Shown: positions 22,081-34,869 of the stretch, piece by piece
Position numbering within the stretch: position 1 is the first letter of the stretch
How the letters are laid out: every line of letters begins with the position of its first letter
NCBI GenBank assembly: GCA_905250025.1
Contig: CAJNOJ010000100.1
Span: 148,951 to 212,950, forward strand
DNA: 64,000 nucleotides
Direction: 5' to 3'
DNA from: Adineta ricciae
Lineage: Eukaryota > Rotifera > Eurotatoria > Adinetida > Adinetidae
The notes under the pieces: generated by a model
The model's input: only the letters and a program-made list of their open reading frames with translations
What the model was told of the DNA's origin: nothing
The model's database searches: none
Translations under genes and position numbers: made by a program

Positions 22081-23195
22081 AGTAAAGTGAGAAATGAATG
22101 AACTATACATGTTAGATATAAACTTAAATTGGTTTAGGAAGAACCCATGGGTTACGAGGCCACGTTTTTCTTATTCCATCGAGAATACAACTCAGGACAA
22201 TCGTTCCTTGAAGCAGGATTTCGTAACCGGAATACTGCTTCCATGAAATCTCCGGAAGGTCCTGGAACTGACCGGTTTTGGACCGGATCGTTTGACATGG
22301 GAATTCACTATTAGGAATACGTTAATTTCATGTTCACACAATATCAAAATCCACTCATACTTCATTTTTATTTATAAATTGAACATTAACATTCGTTGTA
22401 AAATAGTTTCAGAGCGTTTCTATCTGAAAGCGAATGAAGTAATAGAAATCCGCTGTATCTTTTTAAAACACATTTTATTCTGATAGAGTAGTTCAATATT
22501 CATGTTCTTTATACATAAATCGACTCCTTTTGTCCTTCGTTGTTCGTCATATTATTTTATCTACGGTGTCTTTGTCACATACAGACATCTCTTCCTATGA
22601 ACGGCGCTAAAAATAGAGTGTATGTTTCGAATCATTTTCGTCAGTGATTAATACGATAAGCACCTGAACTAGAGGTATGACCGATACTTCTTTTCATGTT
22701 GTATAAAGAATATACGAGATCTGCTTCTACTTTCATTACTATGGTTGTTGTTAGAATGCAGACATTGACTAATCTACTATGGAAAAGATCCACAAGTATA
22801 TATTAGAAAATTGTTCAAGTTATTTTCTTCCATGAAATCTGTGCAACAAGAGATTTGTTTATTTATGAATATTCTTCATAAAATATTATAAAGAAATACT
22901 GTCATGAGCTGAGATGTTGATAGCACAGCTACTCCGTCTATTGTACTGCTACTACAACCTGTCAGACGCTGTTTCGTTTTACTATTGCCAAGGAGAACGT
23001 AGATGATTCATCACATATCATAAACCACCCATGATCATTGAATATACTAGTCATTTAACAAAGGGCGCTCAATTTTGTTCAATTTATTAAAAATAGATCA
23101 ATCTAGTTTATCAAAGAATAATAAAAAAGAAAAGAAGAGAAATAGCACATAAAATCACAGTCTTGCAAGAAAAACAGAATATTCAGCGTAATTGA
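22081..23195. other. Non-coding stretch
   Basis: AT-rich apart from 22145-22301, which is GC-richer and bounded by CCCATG and CATGGG, possibly a small inverted-repeat element. No exon recognised. The 3' UTR of the ART-TPR gene probably lies just before 23196. Confidence 0.35.
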
Positions 23196-26100
23196 CTACA
23201 ATTCAGTTGAATTTGTATCAAAAAGCCCTTTGAGCATTTGTTTCCGCTTTATTGTTACGATATAAGCACGGTTTTCTACCACTTCTGGATGATTCGGAGG
23301 TAAAGTTTTTAATAGCTGTTCAACTGATCTTTCTGTAGATGCAATAGCCTCTTCAAATCTTCCTAAACCTGTATATGTTGTTGCAATGTTGAAATGTGTT
23401 ACTGCAATGGTTGGATGATTTTCTGGTAGTGCCATTAATTCAATTTCTAAACTTTTTAAGTAGCATGGTAACGCATCAGCATATTGTTCTTGCCGATAAT
23501 ACATAGAACCTATGTTATTATAGAGTGATGCAAATGACGGATGAGTGGCAGGTAAATATTCTAATTGACAGTCTAGAGCGCGTCTAAAATGGACAAGTGC
23601 ATCACCGTATCGATGCATTTTATTGTAAATATTCCCGATACTATTGTTGAACGAAGCTAGTGCTTGAGGATTTCGAGGTTGAACAAGACGTTGAATTTCG
23701 AGAGCTTTGCTATAATATGTCAAAGCCAAGTCTAACTTTTCTTGTAAAAGATATGCGTCAGCCAAATTATCGTAAGTTGATGCAAGATCTGGATCATTTG
23801 GTTGATTAATTTGTTGAAGGATTTTTAATGCACGTTCAAATGACTTAGCTGCTTCTTGATAATTTCCCTGCTTCAATTGTACAACTCCAATATTATTTGA
23901 ATACGATGCAATTGCGTTCAAATTCGGATTTTGAGAATTAATCTGTACATCGAGCGCTTTTTGATGGTATTCGTTTGCTTTATCATATTCTTCCTGACGA
24001 AAATACATTGAACCGATATTATTATATGTTGGAGACAATTGTACTGAATCAGCTGGAACAAAGCGAAGAAAGGTCGCTAATGACAAATGGAATAACTCGA
24101 CAGCACGTTTATGGTCACCACGTGCATGACACGTTGCACCAAGTATGTGACACGATGCTGCCACTGAACCTTGAAGATTTGGGTCGGTTTTCAATGTTTC
24201 ATCATCAAATATCATTTGAACTAGTTGTTCTGCTCGTGCTTGTTGTCCCATCAGCATCATTAATTTAATCAAAGTAACAAATGGTGCAGCGCCCTTCACT
24301 TCGTTGCGTTTGGCTTGCAGGAGTTGTTGTAAAATTCGTTCATTTTTAATTTCCACTAACGTTAAATAAATGGATGCAATATTATTCTCATTTTGATGAA
24401 CCTTCTCGATTTGTATGATTCGTCCCATCAGACCGATATTTAATAGAACATCATTGTCATCATTAACTCCGTAACGAAGTGAACTTGTATTCGCATACTT
24501 TGTATTAGATGTTAGATTGAAATGAAGAATAACAGGAATATATTCTTCGGATAAAGTCGGGAGGCTTCGTGCAATTTGAATTGCTTTCGAAAGATCAGTT
24601 GTTCCAGATAGAAATTGACTAAAGACAAGTAAATCGTTAGTTGAAGAATTTTTTTGTAAATCTTCAAGGTCATTTTGATGAATTGTTTGACCAAGATAAA
24701 CAAGAAAATCTTCTCCTGTTGGAATCGATATTGATTCATTGGATATTTGGTGATATAGATGCTGAATAAATAAACGAAGGTTGAATAGAACATCAGCTTC
24801 CGGTACACGAAGTGCTTTGTTCAACATCTAAAGATAAAATAATAACACCGTTTAGTGGTTAATTTCATCTAAGTTTACTTTGGAAAGAAAACATTGTCTT
24901 GTAAACCACCAAATAGCTCGACTTTTTTCATAATCATTTTCGAACTCATCAATAATCACTAATTCAGCATCATTTCCTTCATATTCTTGGCGAGAAAAGC
25001 TAATCAATTCTTTCAAAGCAAATTCTGTTTCTTCATCATCAAGAATAACTTCACTAATTAGTTGACAATAAATAAACATTGGATCTGCCATAGAAGAGCT
25101 CGATGGTATATTCATATAAGCGATTAAATCACGTGTAATATCATTGATGTCGCGAGCAACTTGTTTGTAAACTTCTTCGATGTCTTGACAATATCCTTTG
25201 ACTTTCGATTGTTTATCAGAATTGATTTGTTCATGATTATCATCAACTAAGATGTAAACTGTAAAAACTTGTTGTAGATCTTTAATGCGTGACAGAATCG
25301 AAGTGCTAAATGCATCCGAGAGAATGAAAATAACTTTTTCATTAGATACTCCATTGATAAAAGCCGTGCAATCATCGACATCATCGAAGACTTTTATGAA
25401 ATTTACTAGACTACGAAGATGTTTTATAGTTGATTCATCGGGAGGAGTAGAATGTAAATACACAAGAATAAAATATTCCACATTGCCTCTTTCTCGAGGA
25501 CCACTGCCAATGATCGATTCTGGACGTTCAACTTGTTGTTCTAAAGGATATTCCACATCTATTTGTAAAATGCGAAACGATTTCAAGTTATCACTTACGT
25601 CGCATAATTCCGAGTCGTGTCAATAATGCTTGCGTTGCATCATCTACGATCGATGTGTGAGGAGCAGAATTATTACTGAGTGCAGACATTGGTTGCATTA
25701 ATTGATCGCTTTGATTAGTATCGACGTGTGACGATAATGTTCGAAGGAATTGAACAGTGACATTAGATTGATTCGATTCGTGTTGATGATGATCATCATT
25801 ATCTGAATCAGAGTGAGAATCTAAAATAAGGAAAAAAAATAGTCTTTGTTTGTATATTCATTGTTGTGAAGAGAAACCTTTCTTCTTTTGGATATTTAAT
25901 GATTCTGATTTTGTGTTTCGTGGACTTTCCATGGTTTCTTCATGTGTGTCCAACGGTGTTTCGTATGCAGAATCGAGTAATTCGGAAACAGATAACATTG
26001 CTGATAGTTGTGGAGGACCTAAAAGACACAAAATAATTTTGCTTTTTATTTTAGAATTGATAATCGATTGAATCAAACCGTATATTCGTTTCGGCGGCAA

Positions 26101-27710
26101 CGGCGGCGCTGTTGACTGTGGTGTTGGCGATTCAAGATCTGTTGACGGTAAAGTCGGTAGAAAACTTGCTGAAAATTCTTCGGCGGAGTGTGATTTTATC
26201 GGTTGTGTTTCCGATAGCTCAGAAATGTCTGCCGAAAACCCTTCGCTTACTAAACAGAAAAAAATCAATCGGATTTCACTAAGCGATAAAATCAAACTGA
26301 CAGGCTTTGTCGTTATCACGTGAAGGAATTGTGAGTGTTGTTGGTTTCTTTCTCTGAAATAAAATAAGAGACAATTATCTTGAATTGATTCAAATTGATT
26401 TCAATCAACAAACTTCAGTTTTTCGATCATTGGAGATCGAATGTGAATCTGAGTGGATACTCTCGGCTTTTCGTTGTCGATTATTTAATGAAATAGGCGG
26501 CTTCGATTTACGAGTTACCTGGATGGAATTTAAACCTTTTCTTTTCGTATTTAAACAGAATATCCTACTTGAACAGTTTGTTTTTCACACTGCTCTAGGC
26601 TCGTTAATGATGATGATGATCGTTTTATCGTTGCATATGAATGATTTCGTCGTGGTGCAGGAGATGGACTTGATGAACTCTAAAACAATATATCGATAGA
26701 CTACATTTCCTTCGAAATTATGAACACAGACTGATGAGCTATTCAATTCACATCTAAATAGAAAACAGATTTTCAAGAGAAGCTTTTCGTTGTCAAACTG
26801 CGTACTCATGGCAAGGTTGTGAGCCGACAACACGTTCAATGCAGAAAAGATGATTTTTATCTTTACTTATCAATGAATGTTCACAACAAGCAATCATTCG
26901 ATCTTCAAGTGAATCATTGATGAAAAATTCGAAATGAATTCTTCCATCATTATGATAACGTTTCGATTTCAGTGTTAATCGATCTTGAAAGAAAGAAATT
27001 TATAATGAGAAAGATTCACTTGAAAATCAAGTCACTTACCTCCATATTTCAAACAGCCTTTGAAAACTGTTTTCCCACGTTGAACAATCATGATTTCATC
27101 GCCATGCTTATTCGCTTTGGCATTGCGATATGTGATTGTCACTAAAGAACATTCTCTTGATTCACTATGCTAAAAATTGCCAAATCGAACATGTTAATTT
27201 CAAAGATCTCAACAACGAACTCGATTCGTCCGATGGCGATGACTGTAACATTGAGAACTGCTGCCCGATCTATGTCTTGACTACAGTTAAAAATAATGAA
27301 AGTTTTGAATACAATAAAAAGAGAGAGTTCAGTTTACTTGTTCTTCACGAAATCTTGACGGATCGTACCGATATTGGCTGTCTCGACTGTATGACTGTGA
27401 CCGACTATTTCGTCGTTCGGAATACTAAATCGAAATTTGAAACATACCATACGGAATAAAAGTGAATGTTTAACGAACATCACGCATTATCGATTGAAAA
27501 TGTCGTCGAAGTTCATTTTCACGTTGTCTTTCAATATCAATTGCTCTAAAGGGTTTTATGAATAGAGATCCTTTACTTCAAATTCTCCAACATACTGTTC
27601 GAGTAAATCATTCGTCAACCGACGCCGTAGATAATAATCCATTCCTTGAGACAAATCTAGATGTATAGATGCGATGGATTCATTAGTAAAGTCTTCGAAA
27701 CGGTCTAAAT
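23196..27710 (-). CDS. ERICH3-like (DUF4590) / ART-like / TPR fusion protein, paralog A
   Basis: At least 14 exons: 27596-27710, 27479-27545, 27338-27424, about 27227-27280, 27040-27141, 26799-26983, 26569-26679, 26414-26518, 26302-26353, 26079-26249, 25878-26018, 25599-25820, 24879-25558, 23196-24827; about 1,240 residues. Phases agree except at the fourth, whose 3' end is unsure. N-part: charged helix (AIDIERQRENELRRHF), an Arg/Ser region, then an ERICH3-like DUF4590 module (VTITYRN, HGDEIMIVQ, VFKG, RIHFEFFIN, CCEH, VVGSQPCHEY). A disordered Ser/Pro linker follows. Then come a conserved alpha/beta domain (VFDDVDDCTAFING), an ADP-ribosyltransferase-like fold and seven or so TPRs (NNIGSMYFRQEEYDKA). 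The ART core reads VYLGQ, SGTTD and DND where active enzymes have R, STS and ExE, so it is probably inactive. The first exon (start codon) is unresolved; an ATG at 27642 is one candidate. Confidence 0.8.
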
Positions 27711-28831
27711 CTATAATAAAATCGAAACAGAATTTTTTGTTCTCTATAAAGAGAGCAACTATCAAAACTATTTTCTTTCCTTCTCTTTGTATAGGAATAT
27801 TGCACGTTGTTCTACAGTCGACCACATACTTCTATTCACTATACAACATTGAAAAAATACTTCGAACAGAACGCAAGAAAAAGGAAAATGAAGGTTCCTC
27901 CAGTTTTTTTTTCTCTTCCAAAGCAAATAGTTTTAAAGTTACACAGCTATGCTTGTCTCTTTTTTTGATGATGATGATGATGAGTGTTGTTTTCTAGAAA
28001 AATAACAGAATAATAAGGAGAAACATGTACAGTTATGATGACCTTCGGATATCAGAAGAAATAAAAACACTGAGAAAAAACTCATGAAAATATGTTTTGC
28101 GAAATAGACTGATTTTTCACGTTATTCGAAACAAAGATGTTGACTTTCCAAAAAATCGACTGAGACTTGCTACTAGAAAATCATGCATAAGATTTAATAT
28201 GTTACCAAAGTGATTTTCAGTCTTTATTTCAGGCAGATTAATATTTGAGCAACAATTTTGCTTTTGATAAGAGGCACGTTTTGGACTGTCAGACTGTATA
28301 TTAATATTGAAATGTGATTTTTATCTAAGAGACTTGTCAGATTTCACTTCCTAGCGAGAAAATTCCAACGTGAGATCTTTTCATTAAAATTTACTTGTCA
28401 TCTTTTTATGATTGGTTACCTTTTCACCGTGATAGATAAAAGAATCATCCTATAAACATGTAAATTATATAGACTCAAGAACTGTTAATATTGTATGTGA
28501 AAATGTTGTTTCTTTTCGAAATTATGCGTATTAAAACGAGGAGCCAATTTATTAGAAATACTCGGCGATATAGTATCTTCGTCGAAGACTTTCATATCTC
28601 AAAAGATGCCACTCATATTCATAGACGTGTGTGTAACGAAGGTCAGTACTGCATACCGTGAGGGTTTTTATCGTTCTTACATTATTTACTGTCTTATTTC
28701 GTGTTGTTATTTTTCGCCAGAAGCGTAGCTACTAAGTCACACGTTATTAAAACTACAAGAAACGACAGAACGTGGAAAAGAGAAAAAAACAAAAATATAT
28801 CGTCACAATTTAGATTGAATATGTGCTAATC
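27711..28831. other. Divergent intergenic region between paralog A and the RFFL-like gene
   Basis: The missing first exon of paralog A may lie between 27711 and about 28050. A polypyrimidine stretch and (GAT)n run occur at 27900-27990. The rest is AT-rich with no exon recognised; the promoter of the plus-strand gene should be within 28500-28830. Confidence 0.35.
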
Positions 28832-29861
28832 ATGTCAACCAATACTCCTGAAGAATTGCCCAATTGTGAACAATGTTCTCAGCAATATAATCTTTTTCGG
28901 CGAAGAGTGAGTTTTTCTTTATCAGAATATTCAAAAGAAAAGAAAACACAGATAAAAATGGTATTTAGAAACAATGCCAACTATGTGGACAAACATTTTG
29001 TTCCAAATGTACATCGAAATCTATACCTTCAACTAAAAAACGTGCTTGTCCAATTTGTTTATTGATTATTAATGATCGTACTACTCATGAGCAGTTAGGA
29101 TCTATTCGTATCAAACATCTTCGCGCATATTTAATCTATTCGAAAATAATCACCTCGAATCGTTTATTAGAATCATGCTTTGAAAAACAAGATTTAATCA
29201 ATTTAATTCAATCGAGAAAACAACAAACACCCGATGAAACATATGTTTTTGTCCAAAGACCGAATGAAGATGTAAGAAAATCTTCGTTTAGGTCACGGAA
29301 TATATATTTCTTTGAGGTTTTTAGATACCAGCACCTACCCCTACGATAGAAATTCCAAATAATGTTCAACCACAGCCTGAGTCAGTTCCTGAACCATTGC
29401 CTTCGCCACCACCTTCTATGCCAATTCCTTCATCATCAAAGATTGCGTCAACTCGGAAAACATTAGCTGACTTGTCATCATTAGAATCGATTCAAGAATT
29501 AACTGTTGGTCAATTAAAAGATGTTCTAAATCAAAATTTTGTTTCATATAAAGGATGTGTTGAAAAGCATGAACTCATTGCTAAACTTCAATTGTTATAC
29601 CGAGACAAACAACAACAGAGTGAATCCAATACATCTAGTAAATCTATTTTTCATATCAAATTTCGATTCATTTTACTTGTTATAGTATCAAATGGACAAT
29701 CCGATGAAAATCTTTGTAAAATATGTATGGACGAATCTATTGATTGTGTTTTTCTTGATTGTGGTCATTTATGTACATGCATTCGATGTGGAAAGCAATT
29801 ATCGGAGTGTCCACTTTGTCGTTCATATATCGTTCGAGTTGTCCGTGTTTTTAAGAGCTAA
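28832..29861 (+). CDS. RFFL/RNF34-like E3 ubiquitin ligase (FYVE-like + RING)
   Basis: Four exons in frame: 28832-28906, 28969-29271, 29325-29637, 29686-29861; 288 residues. An N-terminal FYVE-like zinc finger has CEQC, then RRRKQCQLCGQTFCSKC and CPIC. Next is a SAP-like helical segment (IRIKHLRAYLIY...QDLINLIQSR), a Pro-rich linker, a second SAP-like segment (LTVGQLKDVLNQNF) and a C-terminal C3HC4 RING (CKICMDESIDCVFLDCGH, CTRC-type pair CIRC, CPLC). This order is that of rififylin/RNF34 (CARP) ligases, which sit on endosomal or plasma membranes and ubiquitinate apoptosis and trafficking factors. It is shorter than vertebrate homologues (about 360-370). I chose the ATG at 28832 because nothing upstream in frame begins with ATG. 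It lies between the two head-to-head fusion paralogs. Confidence 0.88.
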
Positions 29862-30482
29862 CAAACTTTTCTTCGTCTTTCATTTCAACGAACAAAAATA
29901 TAAATAAATTTTTCAAGTCTGAATCCTTCTCGTTCAAGACGATGTGGTATCATATACTGTTTATTTTTAAGTTGTCATTAACAACAATACAATTCGAAGG
30001 CCGTTTATTTCTTTTTTTCTCTCTCTCTTTCTCTATTGATTACATCAAAACTTGTTTTCTTTCTGGCTATGTAATAGAAGAAAAATAAAGAAAAAGAACA
30101 GAAACCACTAGCCGTCATTCATTTTTCTTTCTTTTGCTCCATTAACATTACAGAAAAAAAAACACAGAAGAAGAGAAAGGAAGAGAATGTGAGCAATACC
30201 TTTTTCTTACATATGCTTCGTTATTTAAAATGAGTAAAAAGGATTTATGTGTGCAATCTAGCTGCGTTTATTCTACGAAATTTCTTTAAGTACGGAAAAA
30301 TATTTACGATATTAGTCATCCGACATCTTTCTTATCACTAATATTCATAAACACGTGCACAACATTCGTTTGTTGTAAGTTGGAAAAAGGAAATGAGAGA
30401 GGACAGAAGGGGAACGCTTAACATTTTTATTTTGATTTAACTCGAATAAATGGAATATTTCAGATTTTCTTTGTAAATTTGA
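29862..30482. other. 3' flank of the ligase gene and 5' flank of paralog B
   Basis: AAATAAATTTT near 29900-29907 is a likely poly(A) signal for the ligase gene. CT-rich and GA-rich tracts occur at 30010-30190. No coding exon recognised. Confidence 0.4.
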
Positions 30483-33246
30483 ATGGCTTATTCGCATGAA
30501 CATCGACGTCAACGACGATATCGCCATTCGCCATCATCTTCACAAAGTGTCATGTCATCGCGAGATGATGAAGAGCTCGAACAAGATATTATCGAACGGT
30601 ATGAACGAAAAGATGCCCTTCTGCGAAATCAAATAGGTTTTATGTCGTTTAGAGCTTTAGAAATTGAAAGAAAACGAGAAAAAAGTTTACGCCGACAATT
30701 TGAATATATTGTTCATAACGTTAAAGTTTGTATTTCTTTGTCAGGCAAATGAACACATGTGTTGTCTTTCTCTCTCTCTCTCTTAGAAATTAGAAAGACG
30801 CCGATATCAACGTCATCGTACACGATCGCCAACATATTATGATAGTTCAAGTGGCCCGTCTTATCGAAAAAGTTCACATTCTGTATGGAAATAATCGAGA
30901 AAATATCTTTTTTTGTAAACAGTACTGTTCGTTTAGTATCGAAATTCGTCATCCGAACGTTATTACGAATCGAGTTATTCGCGATCAGCATCAACATCCA
31001 GACAGACGATTCCATGTCAAGTGACAATGGTTTATCGGGGCATAGGAAGTGAAAGACATGGTGATGAAATTATGGTCTTACAGGAAAATATCATTGTTTT
31101 CAAAGGATTCCTCCGTTCCGAGGGTTCGTTGTTCGAAAGATCTTTTGAGAAACTGTAATCTTTTGGTTTTCAGAACCATTTAAGTTTAAATTTCAGCGGC
31201 GTCATCGACAATTGTTTGTTAGGCTGGAATTTTTTATTAATGAACTGTTTGAATGTCGACTATCAATCGACTGTGAAAGAAAACAAGTCGATGAAGAAAA
31301 CGAACTCTTTCAATTACAACATCTTGAACCGTTAAAACGTCATCAAAGGTATGGATTGCATTGTAACATTTCTTCCTTTCTTAATATGAATTTCCGTTCC
31401 AGACGTGACGAAGATGATGATCGAGAACGAGATGTCAAAAAACCAGTAAGAAAAGAAATACCTTCAAGCACTCGACAACCATGTAAGTTCGAGATTGAAA
31501 TGTTTTCTTGAATGAAAAGGATTTTGACTTTTATAATCCAGTAGTGAATGGCGATAGAAGTCCAACCGTTGATAATGAACGAGATCGCCATAAACCTTCA
31601 TCGAATCAAGTAAAATTTCTTTTTGTCAAAAGTATTCTTTCACGGAATGAAACTTGGCATTTTATAGACACCAGGAGAACAAAAGAGAACAACACGGGAA
31701 AATTCGTATACAAAACAACAGTCTCGACGTAGCCCCAGTCCACCAAAATCATCCTGTAAGACGTCCCGCTTTTCAAATGTAAAAATTTTAAAATAAATTT
31801 ACGTTTCTTCAGCAAAAAGATCCAATGGATCAGCAACTCAGGTAAGTTTTGTTTTCAAAAATCACAAGTACAACTAAATTTGTTACATCAGTCCAATGCA
31901 TCCAACTCAAAACCATTAACCAGTCCTGCAAAAAGTTTGTATTAAACTCTTTCTTTCTTGCGGAAGAAATCCCTTCTTTCTCTAGAACCCATACTTCCCA
32001 AAGCAACTAGTTCAGATGACGATAATGTCAAAACACCAGTAAGACAACTAGACAAATATTGTTGTTTTTCACCATTCAAACTTTTGTTTTTCAGGTGAGA
32101 ACCACTCCAACCAAACCAAGTTATGGTAGATGAGTTTTGCCTTGGTAGAAATATTTGCTTCGATGTGTTTTCTGTAACTAAAGGCCCTCCACAATTATCA
32201 ACATTTGCTCGTTCTGGTTCGGAATCAAATTCCGAAGAATTGCCTAATTCTACTCTACAAAACAACGAGAAAAAACCTCCGACAACAGAATCACCCAAAC
32301 CATCGGAATCTTCCCCAGAAAAGAAAGATGAAAAAGTAGATGACGACGACGACGAAGAAGAAGAAGAAGAAGGCAGCAGCGGTGGTCGTGGTGGTGCAGG
32401 TTTTGGCAGTTTTCTCCAGTTATTACAAGCTGTGTCCGGCGGTGCTATTCGTGTTCCATCAACCAATGATGATGGAGACGGTGTGCAGGGATTACTCGCT
32501 CGATTAGGAATTATAAACCGTAAGTTGGATGTGTGCCCTTTGAATTGACTGTTGTTGCGTGATGAATATAATTTAGAAACAAGTTCTCGAAATAAACTAG
32601 CGAATTTGACTCCTCGACAAGAAGGAAATGTTGAAAATTACCTTCTTGTTTACTTGGATTCGTCGCCACCGGATGATCCCATTGCTCAGCGACTTCGTGG
32701 TCTGATAAATTATTTCAAAGTGTTCGATGATCCAGATGATTGCGTCGCATTCATTAATACAATCATCAATGAGAAGGTGATATTCATCGTCACGGATGCG
32801 CTCGGAGATCCTGTTGTATCACGCATTCAAGACCTCCAGCAACTATTTGCTATCTATGTTTTGTGTCAAACAGAAGAACAAGCAGACAATTGGTCAACGA
32901 ATCAACCGAAAATTCGTGGAATTTACACGGATATCAATGAAATTCTTGTCAAAGTGAGAGACGATATCGAAGCTGATGAAAATAGTTCGTTAGCATTTAC
33001 ACACGCATTACCAACAACTAATGTAAAACAAGAACCATATTTTGTCATCAATCAAATCATTAAAGAAATCATTCTCGATTCCGACGAAATGACTGAAGCC
33101 AAAAATGAGCTTCTTCATTTCTGCCGGACAGAATATAAAGATAATCCTGAACAATTAGCTTTCATCGAACAATTCGAAACGAATTATCAAAAAGAAGATG
33201 TTCTGCAATTCTTTCAACAACAACAACATTTTCTATACAAAGTTAG
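30483..33246 (+). CDS. ERICH3-like (DUF4590) / ART-TPR family fusion protein, paralog B, 5' part
   Basis: Thirteen exons with fully consistent phases: 30483-30725, 30787-30882, 30937-31123, 31174-31348, 31403-31482, 31542-31609, 31668-31755, 31813-31841, 31892-31934, 31986-32038, 32095-32125, 32184-32519, 32577-33241; 698 codons. Domains match paralog A in order: charged helix (RALEIERKREKSLRRQFEY), Arg/Ser region, DUF4590-like module (TMVYRG, HGDEIMVLQ, VFKGF, RRHRQLFVRLEFFINELFE), a long disordered linker broken into microexons of 29-90 bp, an acidic patch, and the conserved alpha/beta domain (NYLLVYLDSSPPDD, FKVFDDPDDCVAFIN). The donor GTTAG after FLYK meets an N at 33247, and the expected ART-TPR exon is absent from the adjacent sequence. 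That exon exists in the second copy at 37639-38818. So this is an intact 5' half truncated by an assembly join or real break. Confidence 0.82.
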
Positions 33247-33247
33247 N
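33247..33247. other. Single ambiguous base at a homology break
   Basis: The only N before 45618. The 221 bases before it (33026-33246) are identical by eye to 37371-37591, and homology stops exactly here. That is typical of a contig join. Confidence 0.9.
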
Positions 33248-33349
33248 TAAATCGAGTGGACTGAAAGTATGCAAAGTATCATCATCTAAGTACAAATAAT
33301 TTTACTTTCAATCAAGATATTTGTGCACATTTAGTCTCCATTTGTTTAT

Positions 33350-34580
33350 CAATACAGCATCCTCAACGGATACAACTGTGTAGTAATAGTCTGTACGTGA
33401 TGTTCGAAAAAAATATATAACCATAGGATACCGGCTATAGTCAAGCGTATTAGTATGATAAATAAAACATTATGTTCGATGTCTAGAGGCGTAATAATTA
33501 ATAACTGATCTTCATCAACGAACTTTGAACTAATCTCCATGCACCTGACAACAGGACTGAACTTCTTTCTGGTCTTTTAGCTTTGGTAAGAAACATGCCT
33601 GTGAAATAGGGCTTTCCAATGGTACTCAAGGAATTTTTTGAGAGCTCATATACGATGATCAGAAGGATCCGAGCGATTTAAAGATAAAAAGCGAAATATT
33701 TCCCTCAAGTGCAATCTACATACGAAAACCATTATCTGCACTCGTAGAATTGAATGTATCACAAGTAGAAACAAATCTCGATGGCCTTCGTCGCAAACTC
33801 ATTCCTATTCCATTAATCAAGAAGCAGTTCACTGTTCCTATAAGGTAACTTTTCGGACATCTACTCGATCGAGTACAAAATGGGAGAAGAATTCCACAAG
33901 TCATTCAAGTCACACGAACACAGCTACCAATCGTACCTGCCTTCGCAATAACTACATATAAAGCACATGGACTCACGATGAACAAAATTGTAGTCGATCT
34001 TCAAATTCCATTTCAGACATTGCAAGTAGTGTCAGTATATGTACCACTCAGCAGAGTGAAGAGAGCGGAACATATAGTCATTCTTCGACCTTTTGATATG
34101 AAGGTTCTACCAGTACGACCTTCTCTTGCTCAAGACGCTAGACTGAAACGTCTAGATGAACTTGACAAAAAGACAAAACGAGAGTGTACCTTTTTCATTT
34201 CGTAACTATGTGTAAATCGATACTTTGCTAATAGTCTAGTTTCATGGTAGGCATATAAAATGTAATATAATTTGAAATGATCTTAAAATAATTATTTATA
34301 AATGTTCATTTCCTTTATCTCTATTTACACTTATGTTAATTATTATATAATTGTCTGTTTTTCGGCCATTGTACCAAATATTGCCTATCGTGCTTTTTCT
34401 GCTTCGTTTTTTGATGTAATCATCCATAATCCTTCTAATTGTATTGGTATTTCTTGAAAATATCTAATCTATATGGAAAATAAACTTATATACACAATAA
34501 TGCATTAAAAATATAACATCCGCAAGCGACATTTCTACGAGAAAGAGCTAAACGAATCTGCCTCGACAAGCGTTACTTGT
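33350..34580 (+). mobile_element. PIF1/Helitron-type helicase element remnant, copy 1
   Basis: The coding part (about 33700-34205) is the C-terminus of an SF1B helicase: IYIRKPLSALVELN, then LPIVPAFAITTYKAHGLTMN (motif V-like) and VYVPLSRVKRAEHIVILRPFD-type motif VI. It is broken by a stop and frameshift around 33846-33905. The last 100 residues form one frame (33978-34205). It ends about 370 bp later in a hairpin, GACAAG-CGTTA-CTTGTC (34565-34581). The left flank resembles 39690-39840 and 41430-41530. Copies at 39430-40554 and near 41430-41638 share the 3' end. Confidence 0.6.
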
Positions 34581-34677
34581 CTTCTTATCAAAGAAATACT
34601 ATCAGTTGTTAACAAAATTCTAACTTTGATAGGACGCGTCAAAACTCTTCTCACATTAATTCAGATCATGAAATACA

Positions 34678-34869
34678 CTCTAAAAAAATAGGAGCTTCAC
34701 CGAACCTGTATCGAGGGGAAGATCCTTTGAGGTTCCATACCGATTTACTGAACCGAAAAAAGTTTGATACATTGTGCGCCAATCATGTTTTAGTTCGACA
34801 AATCGATATGGAACTCCAGAAGATCTTCCCTTCGATAAAGGTTCGGTAGAGCTCCTATTTTTTCTAGAG
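34678..34869. mobile_element. MITE with about 65-bp terminal inverted repeats
   Basis: The left arm CTCTAAAAAAATAGGAGCTT...GAACCTGTATCGA is mirrored by the right arm TCGATAAAGGTTCGGTAGAG...CTCCTATTTTTTCTAGAG. The arms pair along nearly their whole length (roughly 34678-34745 with 34800-34869), leaving a loop of about 60 bp. No coding capacity, consistent with a foldback MITE. Confidence 0.75.

Noticed and set aside
22145-22301. Possible MITE bounded by CCCATG and CATGGG.
   Set aside because: The inverted ends are only six bases and no second copy is seen in the window; too weak to list as an element.
33978-34205. Helicase frame read as a functional small gene.
   Set aside because: It contains only motifs V-VI of a much longer helicase and is preceded by a stop and frame change, so it is a transposon remnant.
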